Shown: positions 1-7,696, counted from the stretch's first letter. The stretch: 26,293 bases of DNA from CAWDLX01 sp046728155 (GCA_046728155.1 JBKPDY010000142.1:1-26293), one strand, 5' to 3'. Program-made: numbers and translations. The notes: generated by a model from the letters alone, not told the origin.

Positions 1-73
1 GCGTATAGAGCGGGGGGACGTTCTCGCGCTCAAGCCTGTCACGCATCGCCTGGACCTGCGGGTGAAGGGGCAC
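1..73 (-). CDS. Alpha/beta-hydrolase (esterase/lipase family), N-terminal 24 codons only
   Basis: Read leftward from a GTG at 71-73, the strand encodes a short N-terminus containing PLHPQVQAMRDRLE followed by PPLYT, which runs off the window. This resembles the opening of actinobacterial lipase/esterase proteins, which commonly start with PLDPQV...PPL just before the catalytic domain. A strong ribosome binding site, GGGAGGA, lies five bases upstream of the GTG, which decides the start. The catalytic domain is outside the window, so the function rests only on this N-terminal pattern. It is divergent from the AMP-ligase at 303 and may or may not belong to the cluster. Confidence 0.55.
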   Translation of the reverse strand, partial: MPLHPQVQAMRDRLERENVPPLYT

Positions 74-185
74 GTTGGTCCTCCCACCGGAACTTTGTGC
101 GGCAACTCGGTACGGCGCTTGGGTGCCGACAATACTAAGAATGCACGCTCCCGAGGTAGCTCTCGTTGGAGATCAAGAGCGACTG

Positions 186-214
186 TTGCAAGTGCCTCTA
201 TCAGCTTGTACGCT
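186..214 (+). promoter_or_regulatory. Candidate promoter for the AMP-ligase gene
   Basis: TTGCAA at 186-191 is followed by exactly 17 bases and TACGCT at 209-214, which fits a -35/-10 pair of the housekeeping sigma factor (TANNNT type). The transcript would begin near 221, leaving about 80 bases before the ATG at 303. The rest of 74-302 shows no convincing gene: the reading frame extends upstream of 303, but its composition and content are unlike the ligase family. Confidence 0.4.
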
Positions 215-302
215 CCGGATTCACGGGATCACTCGTTCACGGGGTCGCAGCAACGCGAGCGGCCCGCACGCAGGCACCAACGAAGCTACTTGCGGGGCAC
301 TG

Positions 303-1715
303 ATGAGCGATGGTCGACCGGCGGTCGGTGTGGCTGTGACAGCTGGAGCCGACTGGGTCGACGAGATACTGCTCGCCGGGCCCGACCGCAACGTCTGCCT
401 CCGGCTCGGCGCCCCGATCGATCGCGGGACCCTGCGACAGCTGATCGCGGACAGGCAGGCCAGGCTTGAGCACGTTGGACTTCGACGTGGCGGTTCCCTC
501 GCACTGAACCTGCCGCCTTCACTCGCGTACGTCGCCAACCTCTTCGCCGCTCTGCGCATCGGCGCGCAGGTCGCGCTGCTGGATCATCGGCTGACGCCGT
601 ACGAGATCAGCCAGACCCTCGACCGGTTGGCGCCGCAAGTTCTCGTACACTCGTCGTCCCCGATCCCAGCCGGGCTGCGGGCGTACCACGACGTCACCGA
701 GACGGCTGTGGCGCGCCCGGGCCGACCGGCAGCCACGGACCACGCCATACTGCAGCTCAGTTCCGGATCCACCGGGCCATCCAAAGTGATCGGTCGCACG
801 GCGGACTCACTCGTCGCCGAGGTCGACCGATACAGCCAGATGGACGGCGTACCGCTGTCCGGCGAGCGGGTCGTTCTCCTCGCGTCGATGGTGCACGTTC
901 TCGGCCTCGTCGGCGGCCTGCTCTACTGCCTACACGCGGGTACCGAGTTGGTGCTGCCTGAGCGGCTGACGGTGGACGCGATCCTCAGGGCGGTCGCCGA
1001 GGGCGACGCACCGACGACCCTCATCGGTGTGCCATTCCACACCGAGCTGCTGGGCTCTGTCGAGCGCCCTCCCCCGCTACCGTCGCTCGCACGGATGACG
1101 ACCGGCGGCGAGCTGGTCCGCGCCGAGGTCGCGGGACGCTTCGTCGACCGTTTTGGCGTGATCCTCGGCAACATGTACGGCATGACCGAGGTTGGCGTCA
1201 TCGCCACCGACCTGTACGGCCGCACACGGCCAGCGGTACTCCCAGCGCCGGGCATCACCGTGCGCGAGGAGCAGGGCGAGCTGCTCGTCGCGATGCCACG
1301 TTCGCCGTACGTCGGCCTGATCGACCCGACGCGATGGACCGATGGATGGCTGCACACCAGGGACGCGGGCAGCGTGGATCTGCGGACCGGCCTGGTAACG
1401 ATCCGCGGCCGCTTGGACTCGCAGGTCTCGATCGGCGGCCTCAAGGTTGATCTCATGGAGGTCGAGCACACGCTCGCCGGCCTGCCCGGAGTCGATGCCG
1501 CCGTCGTCGTCTACGACGGCGGCATCGAGGCGTTCGCCGTCGTGCCCGACCCGTCTGCCGCGGCCGCCATCGAGGGCGCACTGGCAGAACGACTCGCCGC
1601 ATACAAACGGCCTCGCGTCGTTCACGTGGTCGAGCAGATCCCCCGTACCGCCACCGGCAAGGTTGTGCGCGACCGCGCGGTGCTGCGCACCGCGGAGCCG
1701 AAATCCACGTCATGA
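303..1715 (+). CDS. AMP-dependent acyl/aryl ligase (ANL superfamily), 470 aa
   Basis: This enzyme should activate a carboxylic acid as its acyl-AMP and pass it to a thiol, probably the phosphopantetheine arm of one of the ACPs downstream. Visible ANL motifs, counted from the ATG at 303, are the P-loop LSSGSTGPSKV at 152-162 with its Lys intact, NMYGMTEVG at 290-298, HTRDAG at 351-356, the hinge GRLDSQVSIGG near 369-379, and the catalytic Lys in PRTATGKVVR at about 453. The frame is open back to 75, but the added residues look non-coding, so 303 is preferred although no strong ribosome binding site is seen. At 470 residues it is compact for the superfamily. Its 3' end overlaps the convergent phosphopantetheinyl transferase by 94 bases. 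Substrate is unknown; an aryl acid such as a 4-hydroxymandelate derivative is a guess from the neighbouring dioxygenase. Confidence 0.85.
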   Translation: MSDGRPAVGVAVTAGADWVDEILLAGPDRNVCLRLGAPIDRGTLRQLIADRQARLEHVGLRRGGSLALNLPPSLAYVANLFAALRIGAQVALLDHRLTPYEISQTLDRLAPQVLVHSSSPIPAGLRAYHDVTETAVARPGRPAATDHAILQLSSGSTGPSKVIGRTADSLVAEVDRYSQMDGVPLSGERVVLLASMVHVLGLVGGLLYCLHAGTELVLPERLTVDAILRAVAEGDAPTTLIGVPFHTELLGSVERPPPLPSLARMTTGGELVRAEVAGRFVDRFGVILGNMYGMTEVGVIATDLYGRTRPAVLPAPGITVREEQGELLVAMPRSPYVGLIDPTRWTDGWLHTRDAGSVDLRTGLVTIRGRLDSQVSIGGLKVDLMEVEHTLAGLPGVDAAVVVYDGGIEAFAVVPDPSAAAAIEGALAERLAAYKRPRVVHVVEQIPRTATGKVVRDRAVLRTAEPKSTS

Positions 1716-2413
1716 CCATCTGGCTGCATCCCGCAGGACGGACGGTTGGATTCGAGTTCCCTGAATACAATCGAAGCGCCGAGCGCCGCTGGGGCGTCAC
1801 AGGCAACGGATACGACAAAGTCTTCTCCGACGGGCCACGCCGCGACCGCCATCGACGACAAGCCCGGCACCCGCCGGAGCCGTCCCGGGCGGACGGCCGC
1901 CGCTGGCCGGAAGCCTGCTCCGAGGGGACTCGTCGGTCGTGGCATCTCGCGTCGCATCCCGCCGCCTCGCAGGCCGACGCCGAGCGCCTTCCCAACGGCC
2001 TCCTTCTGCGTCCACAGAAGCAGGAACCCAGCGGTCTGGGCCGTGGCGGCGGCACCCGAAAGCCACCGGGCCTCGGCGTCGCAGAGCCAGCGGCGGCCCA
2101 ATGCGAGCGCAGGCAAGGGCCGCACCCGTTCCGCGTCCACGCCCACCGGACCGAGCGCGGTCAGCGCAACCGCAACCGCCCCCCGGGTGTGACTGAGGGC
2201 CACGTGCAACTCAGCCTCTCCGCTACACGCACCTATGTGGACCCGCGGCCGCCCACCGGACTCATGGCTAAGGCGCACCTGAGACCTGGGCACGTCGAAC
2301 GTGGCCGCCGCGACCTCGAGGACGAGCCGCCGCGCGTACGCCTCGACGTCGACTTCGGCCCTGCTCAGCCACACCATCACCGAGTCCAGATCAAGCAACG
2401 CACGCCCTCCCAT
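1622..2413 (-). CDS. 4'-phosphopantetheinyl transferase, Sfp/EntD type
   Basis: The enzyme moves phosphopantetheine from CoA to the conserved Ser of carrier proteins, and the two ACPs beside it are the obvious substrates. Diagnostic motifs are SHTRGAVAVAL (74-84), the magnesium-binding GVDAE (91-95) and WTQKEAVGKALG (134-145). Length, up to 263 residues, fits the Sfp group. The first ATG at 2413 has no good ribosome binding site; GGAGGG lies just inside it, so a start at an internal TTG, GTG or ATG within the first 13 codons is also possible. The gene points against its neighbours: its start is 17 bases from the ACP1 start, and its C-terminus (about 31 codons) is antisense to the end of the ligase. 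The stretch after about residue 200 is less conserved. Confidence 0.85.
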   Translation of the reverse strand: MGGRALLDLDSVMVWLSRAEVDVEAYARRLVLEVAAATFDVPRSQVRLSHESGGRPRVHIGACSGEAELHVALSHTRGAVAVALTALGPVGVDAERVRPLPALALGRRWLCDAEARWLSGAAATAQTAGFLLLWTQKEAVGKALGVGLRGGGMRREMPRPTSPLGAGFRPAAAVRPGRLRRVPGLSSMAVAAWPVGEDFVVSVACDAPAALGASIVFRELESNRPSCGMQPDGHDVDFGSAVRSTARSRTTLPVAVRGICSTT

Positions 2414-2430
2414 GAAAGGAAGCCAACCAG

Positions 2431-2703
2431 ATGAGGACCGATGTAGGCCAGTTCATCATCGACGCGATCGCGGAAATGAACTACCCCGTCGACGATGTCG
2501 AGCTCGATACGCCACTGGGTCCGGCCGGCGTCAACCTCGAGTCACTCGCGGTCGCCGAGCTCGCCGTCCGGGTGGAGGACGAGTACGGCGTGAGGTTCGG
2601 CGACGAGGAAGCCGAGAAAATGGCGGGCATGACGATAGGCGAGTTCGCCGACGAGATAACCGCTCGCTCCGGCCTGGCGAAGACCTCAGGTCAGGCACAG
2701 TGA
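2431..2703 (+). CDS. Acyl carrier protein 1, 90 aa
   Basis: This is a stand-alone carrier protein that would hold acyl intermediates as thioesters. The phosphopantetheine site is Ser38 in VNLESLAVAEL, a variant of the usual GxDSL in which Asp is replaced by Glu. It is followed by the acidic helix VRVEDEYGVRF, where partner enzymes dock. The ATG at 2431 is preceded by AAGGAAG at 2415-2421. The stop overlaps the GTG of the second ACP (GTGA), so the two are translationally coupled. It is the first gene of a six-gene coupled run. Confidence 0.9.
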   Translation: MRTDVGQFIIDAIAEMNYPVDDVELDTPLGPAGVNLESLAVAELAVRVEDEYGVRFGDEEAEKMAGMTIGEFADEITARSGLAKTSGQAQ

Positions 2704-2942
2704 TCGACCAGCCGCCCGCACGCGAGGACGTGGTTGCGATGCTCGCCACCTACGGCGACCGCCCGTCGAGCGAGGTGGGTGAGCGCATCGACTCGTTGGA
2801 GCTGGTGTGGCTGCTGCACCAGGTCGAGCAACGCTATGGCGTCACGCTTGACCTTGATGACGAGTCGCTGATCCGGATGACGACCGTGGGCGGCGCGGTC
2901 GAGGTCCTCCGCAAGGTGCTTTCGGAGGGCGTGCATGGCTGA
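2700..2942 (+). CDS. Acyl carrier protein 2, 80 aa
   Basis: A second small carrier protein starts at the GTG at 2700-2702, inside the stop region of ACP1. The modification site is Ser32 in ERIDSLELVWLL, with the canonical DSL motif, followed by HQVEQRYGVTLDLDDE. The two ACPs are clearly different in sequence, so they probably hold different acyl groups or serve different ketosynthases. Its last bases overlap the next ketosynthase by 8 bases (ATGGCTGA). The frame is open well upstream of 2700 over ACP1, but only the GTG start gives a protein of ACP size. Confidence 0.85.
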   Translation: MIDQPPAREDVVAMLATYGDRPSSEVGERIDSLELVWLLHQVEQRYGVTLDLDDESLIRMTTVGGAVEVLRKVLSEGVHG

Positions 2943-4098
2943 AGCCGCACCGCCGTTATCGGGTGATCGTAGGCGCGGATCGGTCATGATCACCGGTGTC
3001 GGGGCGCTCAGCGCGTACGGTCGCGGGGCCAGCACCCTGCTCAATGGCGTCCTTTCGGGTCGACCGGCGTTCGGACCCGTGTCGCGCTTCGATGTCCACC
3101 GACGGCGCGTGGGAGTCGGGGCGCTGCTGGCCGGATCACCCGTGCTGCTCGATGAACTCATCGACGCGGTGGATCAGGCGTGCACCGAGGCGGGCCTGAG
3201 CCCTGCTGAGCGGACCACCTGTCCGCTGCTGCTCGCCGTGCATGGCGATCCGGCGGTCGGACGCGTGCCGGCGCCGGACCGGGCCGCTCACCGCTCAGGT
3301 ACGCTCGCCGCCACGATCGCGCAGAAATGTGGACTGTCGTCGGCGGTGCGCACCTACACCACCGGTTGCGTCGCCGCCAGCACCGCCGTGGCGGACGGCG
3401 CCGCGATGATCGCGCGTGGCGATGCCGACCGTGTCGCGGTCGCCGCCGGCTATCTGGTCGAACCCGATCAGTTCGCGCTCTTCGACGCGGGGCGCGCGCT
3501 CGCCGTAGACGGAGCCGTACGGCCGTTCAGTCGGGGTCGGAAGGGCCTGCTGCTCGGTGACGGGGTGGCAGCGGTGATGCTGGAGTCATGCACCGCGGCC
3601 GATACCCATGACGCGGAGCCGCTGGCCCGGCTCGCCGGCTGGGGTCGCGCCGGCGATGCGTACCACGTCTGCCAGCCGCGCCCGGACGGCGCCGGAATGG
3701 CCCGCGCGATAGCGGGCGCTCTGCGGCGGGCGCAGATCGGAGCCGACGAAGTCGGCTACGTCAACGCACACGGTACGGGATCGCAGCAGAGCGACGTCGC
3801 CGAGGCCAACGCGCTGCTGCGCGCGCTCGGACCAGGCGGGCGGCGGGTGCCAATCAGCTCGACCAAGGCCCTGCACGGGCAGGCGTTGGAGGCTTCTGCC
3901 CTGCTCGAACTCATCGTCACGGTACTGGCGTTGGGGAAGGCGACGCTGCCGGTGAACGCGGGCTACCTCGGTCCTGACGAGGACTGCCCGCTCAACCTGA
4001 TCCTCGATCATCCGCAGTCCGCGGGACCGCGCTGGGCTCTGTCCCTGAACTCGGCGTTCGGCGGCGCAAATACCGCACTTCTGGTCGGCGTCCCGTGA
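2935..4098 (+). CDS. Beta-ketoacyl synthase with His-to-Gln change in the active site, 387 aa
   Basis: The protein has the thiolase-fold ketosynthase layout: MITGVGALSAYGRG near the start, nucleophile Cys145 in YTTGCVAAS, His279 in NAHGTGSQQSD, Lys311 in SSTKALHGQ and the C-terminal NSAFGGAN. The normally invariant second catalytic His of the KxxxGH motif is Gln316 (codon CAG at 3880-3882). The enzyme may therefore condense poorly, accept acyl groups without decarboxylative extension, or act as a partner subunit. It is somewhat short for KASI/KASII (usually about 410). It overlaps ACP2 by 8 bases and the ketoacyl-synt_2 gene by GTGA. It likely pairs with the following protein, as in type II PKS and aryl-polyene systems. 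Confidence 0.85.
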   Translation: MAEAAPPLSGDRRRGSVMITGVGALSAYGRGASTLLNGVLSGRPAFGPVSRFDVHRRRVGVGALLAGSPVLLDELIDAVDQACTEAGLSPAERTTCPLLLAVHGDPAVGRVPAPDRAAHRSGTLAATIAQKCGLSSAVRTYTTGCVAASTAVADGAAMIARGDADRVAVAAGYLVEPDQFALFDAGRALAVDGAVRPFSRGRKGLLLGDGVAAVMLESCTAADTHDAEPLARLAGWGRAGDAYHVCQPRPDGAGMARAIAGALRRAQIGADEVGYVNAHGTGSQQSDVAEANALLRALGPGGRRVPISSTKALHGQALEASALLELIVTVLALGKATLPVNAGYLGPDEDCPLNLILDHPQSAGPRWALSLNSAFGGANTALLVGVP

Positions 4099-4712
4099 CC
4101 CCTACCGCCGCGCTCGCGACCGGCCCGGACACCGTCGCCGCCCTGGCCGCGGCGGCCGGGCTCGTGTCGTTGGCTACGGCGCGGTGGCCCAAGCACGACG
4201 GCGACGGGCCACCCGCGCCGCTGGCGGGCTTCGTGGGGTCGTCGTTCTCTCCGATGGTGGCGGAGGTGGCCGAACGATGCTTGCGCCAGTACTACCGCCA
4301 GCCCCCGGTTGACCGAGCCAGCGGCGATCGGACGGCCGTGGTGATCGTGAGCGCCTCGGGCGATCTAGCCTCCGCTGTGGCCGTGGCTCAGGCGGTCGAC
4401 TCCGATTCACGAGTGGCTCCGCTGCTGTTCTTCCAGGCGGTACCCAACGCGGTCGCCGGGCACGTCGCGGCGCGGTGGGGCCTGGCCGGACCCGTCGTGT
4501 GTCTCGGCCCGACCGACGACCAACTGGCCGACGGTCTCGCGGTCGCCGCTCTGACGATCGGGGATGGCGACGCGGACGACGCGCTGGTCGTCTGGGCCGA
4601 GCAGGCGTCCACGGATGGCGAGGGCGACCGTGCCCTCGCCGTGCTCGTCAGCGATACCGACAGAAAGCACCGACAGAAAGCACACACTGATAGCGAAGGA
4701 CCGGGTCCATGA
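4095..4712 (+). CDS. Ketoacyl-synt_2-type (aryl-polyene-like) ketosynthase partner, 205 aa
   Basis: This small protein resembles the ketoacyl-synt_2 family (Pfam PF13723), an N-terminal half-ketosynthase found beside KS and ACP genes in aryl-polyene clusters. The supporting pattern is VVIVSASGDLAS followed by PLLFFQAVPNAVAGHVAARW and GLAGPVVCLG. No catalytic Cys-His-His set is present, so it is probably a structural or chain-length partner of the preceding ketosynthase. The GTG start sits in the GTGA overlap with that gene, and the end overlaps the next ligase by ATGA. The last 20 residues are polar and contain a short repeat (DRKHRQKA) that probably forms a disordered tail. Confidence 0.65.
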   Translation: MTPTAALATGPDTVAALAAAAGLVSLATARWPKHDGDGPPAPLAGFVGSSFSPMVAEVAERCLRQYYRQPPVDRASGDRTAVVIVSASGDLASAVAVAQAVDSDSRVAPLLFFQAVPNAVAGHVAARWGLAGPVVCLGPTDDQLADGLAVAALTIGDGDADDALVVWAEQASTDGEGDRALAVLVSDTDRKHRQKAHTDSEGPGP

Positions 4713-6346
4713 CCACCACCAATTTGCGGGCGATCCTTGCAGCCGATCCAGAACTGGGCGCCGGAAATGTTGTGACCAAGCTGCTGGCTCATGGCGCCGA
4801 CCCGGCTGGGCCGGGACTCACCTTCGACACCGTCGTGGACGGCCACCCGGCGTGGGACGCGTTGACCCTCGGCGAGCTGGACGAACGAGTCGCGGCTCGA
4901 GCGGCATGGCTGCACGAACGCGGGGTCCGGCCGCGCGATCCGGTGGCGGTCTACGCCAGCACTGCGGCCGACTGCTTCCTCAACTTCATGGCTCTGAACC
5001 GGCTGGGCGCCATCCCCGCGCTGATGAACCCCAACATCCCGGCCGAGGTGGCGGCCGATTACATTCGCAGGCTTCGCGGGGTGGGCGTGCTCGCGGACGC
5101 CACCCACGCCGAACCTCTCAGCGCATACGATCTCGGCGCACCAATCCTGGGTGACGTGGCGGAGCTGGGGACGGGCGATCCGGCGCGTGCGCCAAGGCCG
5201 TACAAACATCACGCCGACGACCCGATCGCCATCACGCACTCCTCCGGCACGACCCGGTTGCCGACGGCCGTCGTCCACTCGCACAGCAGCCTGTTCGCCG
5301 CGACCCGTCGGATCCGCCTGTCCGCGCCGAGGGCACAGGGCACCGAGCGGGTGTTGAGCGCGCTCCCCGCGCCCCACACTGCCGGCGTCCTCACCGTCAA
5401 CCAGGCGCTGTGCAACCGCGCGGACCTGCTCTTCCTCTCTACTCAGAACAACGCCACCGCGATCCTCGACGCCATCGAGCGATGGAAGCCGACGGGAGTC
5501 TTCGGGTTCGCGGTCACCTGGGCAGAGATGGCCCGACACGACCTCACAAAGCGGGACCTGCACTCGGTGGCGATCTGGTTCAACACCGGAGACTGCGCGC
5601 ACGAGGCGCACATCCGCCGCCTGGTCGCCGTCGGCAGCCACCTGATCGTGACGCGGCAGGGCGTGGTACGCGTACCCGGGTCCACCTTTGTCGACGGCAT
5701 CGGTTCCACCGAGATGGGACACTCGGCGTTTCACATCAGCCACCGGACGGACACCAACCGGTACGGGCGATGTGTTGGAAAACCGCACGTCTTCGCAGAC
5801 GTCAGAATTCTCGACCTCGACACCGCGGAGGAGTTGCCGGTCGGTGAGGTCGGACACCTCGGGCTGAAGTCGCCGACCCTGGCCCTGGGCTACTGGAACG
5901 ACTCGGTGAACACGTACCGCACTCGCTTCGCCGGCTACTACCTCACGGGGGACTTGATGTACCGCGACGAGGAGGGCTACTACTACCACATGGACCGCGC
6001 CGTCGACGCGGTGGAACTGGGTAACGGCGACTGGCTCTACACGGCGATGTCGGAGGAGCGCATCCTGGCCCGCTGCCCCGACGTACGCGACTGCACGGTG
6101 GTCGCGGTCTCCGAGGACGGCCGAGTCGTCACGGATGTGCTGCTGCTGCTCGCGCCGGCCGCCGATCCCGACGTGGACCGTACCGCGGCGGTGTGCGCCG
6201 CCCTCGACGATCGGGTCGCCGCAACCCTGCGTCGCGTGGAGCATGTGTCCGACGACGAGATCGTGGTTGGTCCTACCGGAAAGGTCCGAAAGTTTCTGAT
6301 GAGGCAGCGTCACCTCGCCGAGCAGGCACAGGTGCGGCAGTCATGA
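4709..6346 (+). CDS. AMP-dependent acyl-CoA/ACP ligase-like protein with altered P-loop, 545 aa
   Basis: An ANL-superfamily adenylating enzyme is recognisable from THSSGTTRLP (176-185), DGIGSTEMG (329-337), YLTGDLMYRDEEG (411-423), the hinge region HMDRAVDAVELG (427-438) and the C-terminal GPTGKVRKFL with Lys525. The P-loop departs from the SGTTGxPKG consensus: Gly is Arg183 and the phosphate-binding Lys is Thr186. The C-terminal catalytic Lys is kept, so thioesterification may survive while adenylation is slow. Alternatively the enzyme is specialised or acts as a non-canonical acyl transferase. It is coupled by ATGA overlaps to genes on both sides, inside the ketosynthase/ACP operon. The substrate cannot be predicted. 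Confidence 0.85.
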   Translation: MTTTNLRAILAADPELGAGNVVTKLLAHGADPAGPGLTFDTVVDGHPAWDALTLGELDERVAARAAWLHERGVRPRDPVAVYASTAADCFLNFMALNRLGAIPALMNPNIPAEVAADYIRRLRGVGVLADATHAEPLSAYDLGAPILGDVAELGTGDPARAPRPYKHHADDPIAITHSSGTTRLPTAVVHSHSSLFAATRRIRLSAPRAQGTERVLSALPAPHTAGVLTVNQALCNRADLLFLSTQNNATAILDAIERWKPTGVFGFAVTWAEMARHDLTKRDLHSVAIWFNTGDCAHEAHIRRLVAVGSHLIVTRQGVVRVPGSTFVDGIGSTEMGHSAFHISHRTDTNRYGRCVGKPHVFADVRILDLDTAEELPVGEVGHLGLKSPTLALGYWNDSVNTYRTRFAGYYLTGDLMYRDEEGYYYHMDRAVDAVELGNGDWLYTAMSEERILARCPDVRDCTVVAVSEDGRVVTDVLLLLAPAADPDVDRTAAVCAALDDRVAATLRRVEHVSDDEIVVGPTGKVRKFLMRQRHLAEQAQVRQS

Positions 6347-7623
6347 GCCGGCCCGCTCGCACCGAGGTCGTTGTGACGGGGATCGGCCTGGTCACGCCTG
6401 TGGGCTGCGGCCTCGACGAGGTCTTCGAGGCGCTGTGCACGGGGCGTTCCGGCCTGCGCGTGCCGCCGGAGGGCCACCCGGCGCACGGATCGCTCGAGGT
6501 CATCGGCAGCGGGCCGGAGATCGACCCGGCCAGCGTCATGCCGGGCCCCGAGGCGCGCACCATCGACCGGTACATCGTCATGGCTCTCGTTGCCGCGCAG
6601 GCCGCGATGACCGACGCGGACCTGGTCGCCGGACGTGATGTCGATCCGTACCGGGTGGCGACGGTCGTCTCCGGCACCGGTGGCCTCGCCGCGCTCGAGG
6701 CGCAGGTGGTGACGCGCACCCAGCGCGGGCGCATGTCGGTGAGCCCATACCTGCTTCCTGGCATGCTGCCGAACATGGGCACGGCGCGCATCGCGATCAA
6801 GTACGGCCTGCGCGGCTACAGCTCATCCATTGGCACCGCGTGCGCCGCCGGGGCGCAGTCGATAGCGGAGGCGGTACGCATTATTCGTGCGGGCGAGGCC
6901 GATGCGGTCGTGTGTGGCTGTGCTGAGGCGCCCCTCTTTCCCACCCTCGCGGATACTTTCGGCAACGCGCGTGCCCTCGCCCGCGGATGGGACGACCCAA
7001 CCGCGGCGAGCCGTCCGTTCGACCGGCGACGTAACGGTCTCGTTCTCGCCGAGGGCGCCGGGGTGTTCGTCATGGAGCGGGCAGACCACGCCGACGCCCG
7101 CGGCCGCGCGGCGTATGCGAGCGTGCTGGGTTGGGGGGCCACGACCGACGCCCATCACCCGACGACACCCCGCCCGGACGGGGAGGGTGCGGCGGAGTGC
7201 ATGCGCCGCGCGTTGGCGGATGCCGGACTCGACGCGCGGGACGTGGGCTACCTCAACGCTCACGGCACGTCCACGAAGCTCGGTGACGTGGCTGAGTCCC
7301 TGGCTATAAGAACAGTCTTCGGTGCGGCGTCACCGCCGGTCAGCTCGAACAAGGCAATAACCGGTCACATGCTCGGCGCGTCGGGTGTCGTGGAGGCCGC
7401 GGCGAGCGTAATGGCGATCGGGCGCGCTCTGCTGCCGCCGACCCACAACCTTGACGATCCCGACCCGGCGTGCGACCTCGACCACGTCCGTGAGAAGGCG
7501 CGTTCGGCCCGGATCGACTTCGCCGTCACGAACTCGTTCGGCTTCGGTGGCCACAACATAAGTCTCGTGGTCGGTCGGCCAAGCCGGCGCAACCGTTTCG
7601 AAGGATCAGATACCGCGCCCTAG
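6343..7623 (+). CDS. KASII (FabF)-type beta-ketoacyl synthase, complete active site, 426 aa
   Basis: This is a full-length ketosynthase expected to perform decarboxylative Claisen condensation on ACP-bound substrates. The catalytic set is intact: Cys167 in GTACAAGAQ, His307 in NAHGTSTKLGD, Lys337 in SSNKAITGH and His342. The ATG at 6343 lies in an ATGA overlap with the preceding ligase. The C-terminus (NSFGFGGHN followed by a short basic tail) is normal for the family. It is the last gene of the coupled run and the only clearly competent condensing enzyme in the window. No ketoreductase or dehydratase accompanies it, so beta-keto groups would remain or be processed by genes elsewhere. Confidence 0.92.
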   Translation: MSRPARTEVVVTGIGLVTPVGCGLDEVFEALCTGRSGLRVPPEGHPAHGSLEVIGSGPEIDPASVMPGPEARTIDRYIVMALVAAQAAMTDADLVAGRDVDPYRVATVVSGTGGLAALEAQVVTRTQRGRMSVSPYLLPGMLPNMGTARIAIKYGLRGYSSSIGTACAAGAQSIAEAVRIIRAGEADAVVCGCAEAPLFPTLADTFGNARALARGWDDPTAASRPFDRRRNGLVLAEGAGVFVMERADHADARGRAAYASVLGWGATTDAHHPTTPRPDGEGAAECMRRALADAGLDARDVGYLNAHGTSTKLGDVAESLAIRTVFGAASPPVSSNKAITGHMLGASGVVEAAASVMAIGRALLPPTHNLDDPDPACDLDHVREKARSARIDFAVTNSFGFGGHNISLVVGRPSRRNRFEGSDTAP

Positions 7624-7627
7624 GCCC

Positions 7628-7664
7628 GTTGATCAGCATAAATACTGGCTGTTGAGAGTTGATC
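7628..7664. repeat. GTTGATC direct repeat in intergenic region
   Basis: GTTGATC occurs at 7628-7634 and again at 7658-7664, 30 bases apart (about three helical turns). A related GTTGAGA lies at 7651-7657. The spacing places the copies on one face of the DNA, as expected for an activator or repressor that binds in tandem. They flank or overlap the candidate -35 element of the downstream operon. Confidence 0.35.
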
Positions 7665-7680
7665 GATACCCAGATAGCGT
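7652..7680 (+). promoter_or_regulatory. Candidate promoter of the hydroxymandelate-synthase operon
   Basis: TTGAGA at 7652-7657 and TAGCGT at 7675-7680 are separated by 17 bases and fit a -35/-10 pair. Transcription would begin near 7687 and leave a leader of about 170 bases before the ATG at 7857. The 7624-7856 gap is the largest break between the two metabolic operons, so a promoter is expected here. No real gene is seen in it. Confidence 0.4.
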
Positions 7681-7696
7681 AGGGCGAACAGACCAA

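Noticed and set aside
75..302. Upstream extension of the first AMP-ligase frame
   Set aside because: Residues before the ATG at 303 show no ligase-family content and the region contains a good promoter candidate, so it is treated as intergenic.
4660..4690. Tandem GACAGAAAGCAC near the end of the ketoacyl-synt_2 gene
   Set aside because: Only two imperfect copies inside a coding tail; no CRISPR-like spacing or other copies, so it is a simple codon repeat.
4388..6313. Long leftward open frame of 641 codons
   Set aside because: It lies entirely antisense to the AMP-ligase and its partner, its composition (Arg/Gly/Val-rich with no motif) is that of a high-GC shadow, and no ribosome binding site was found.
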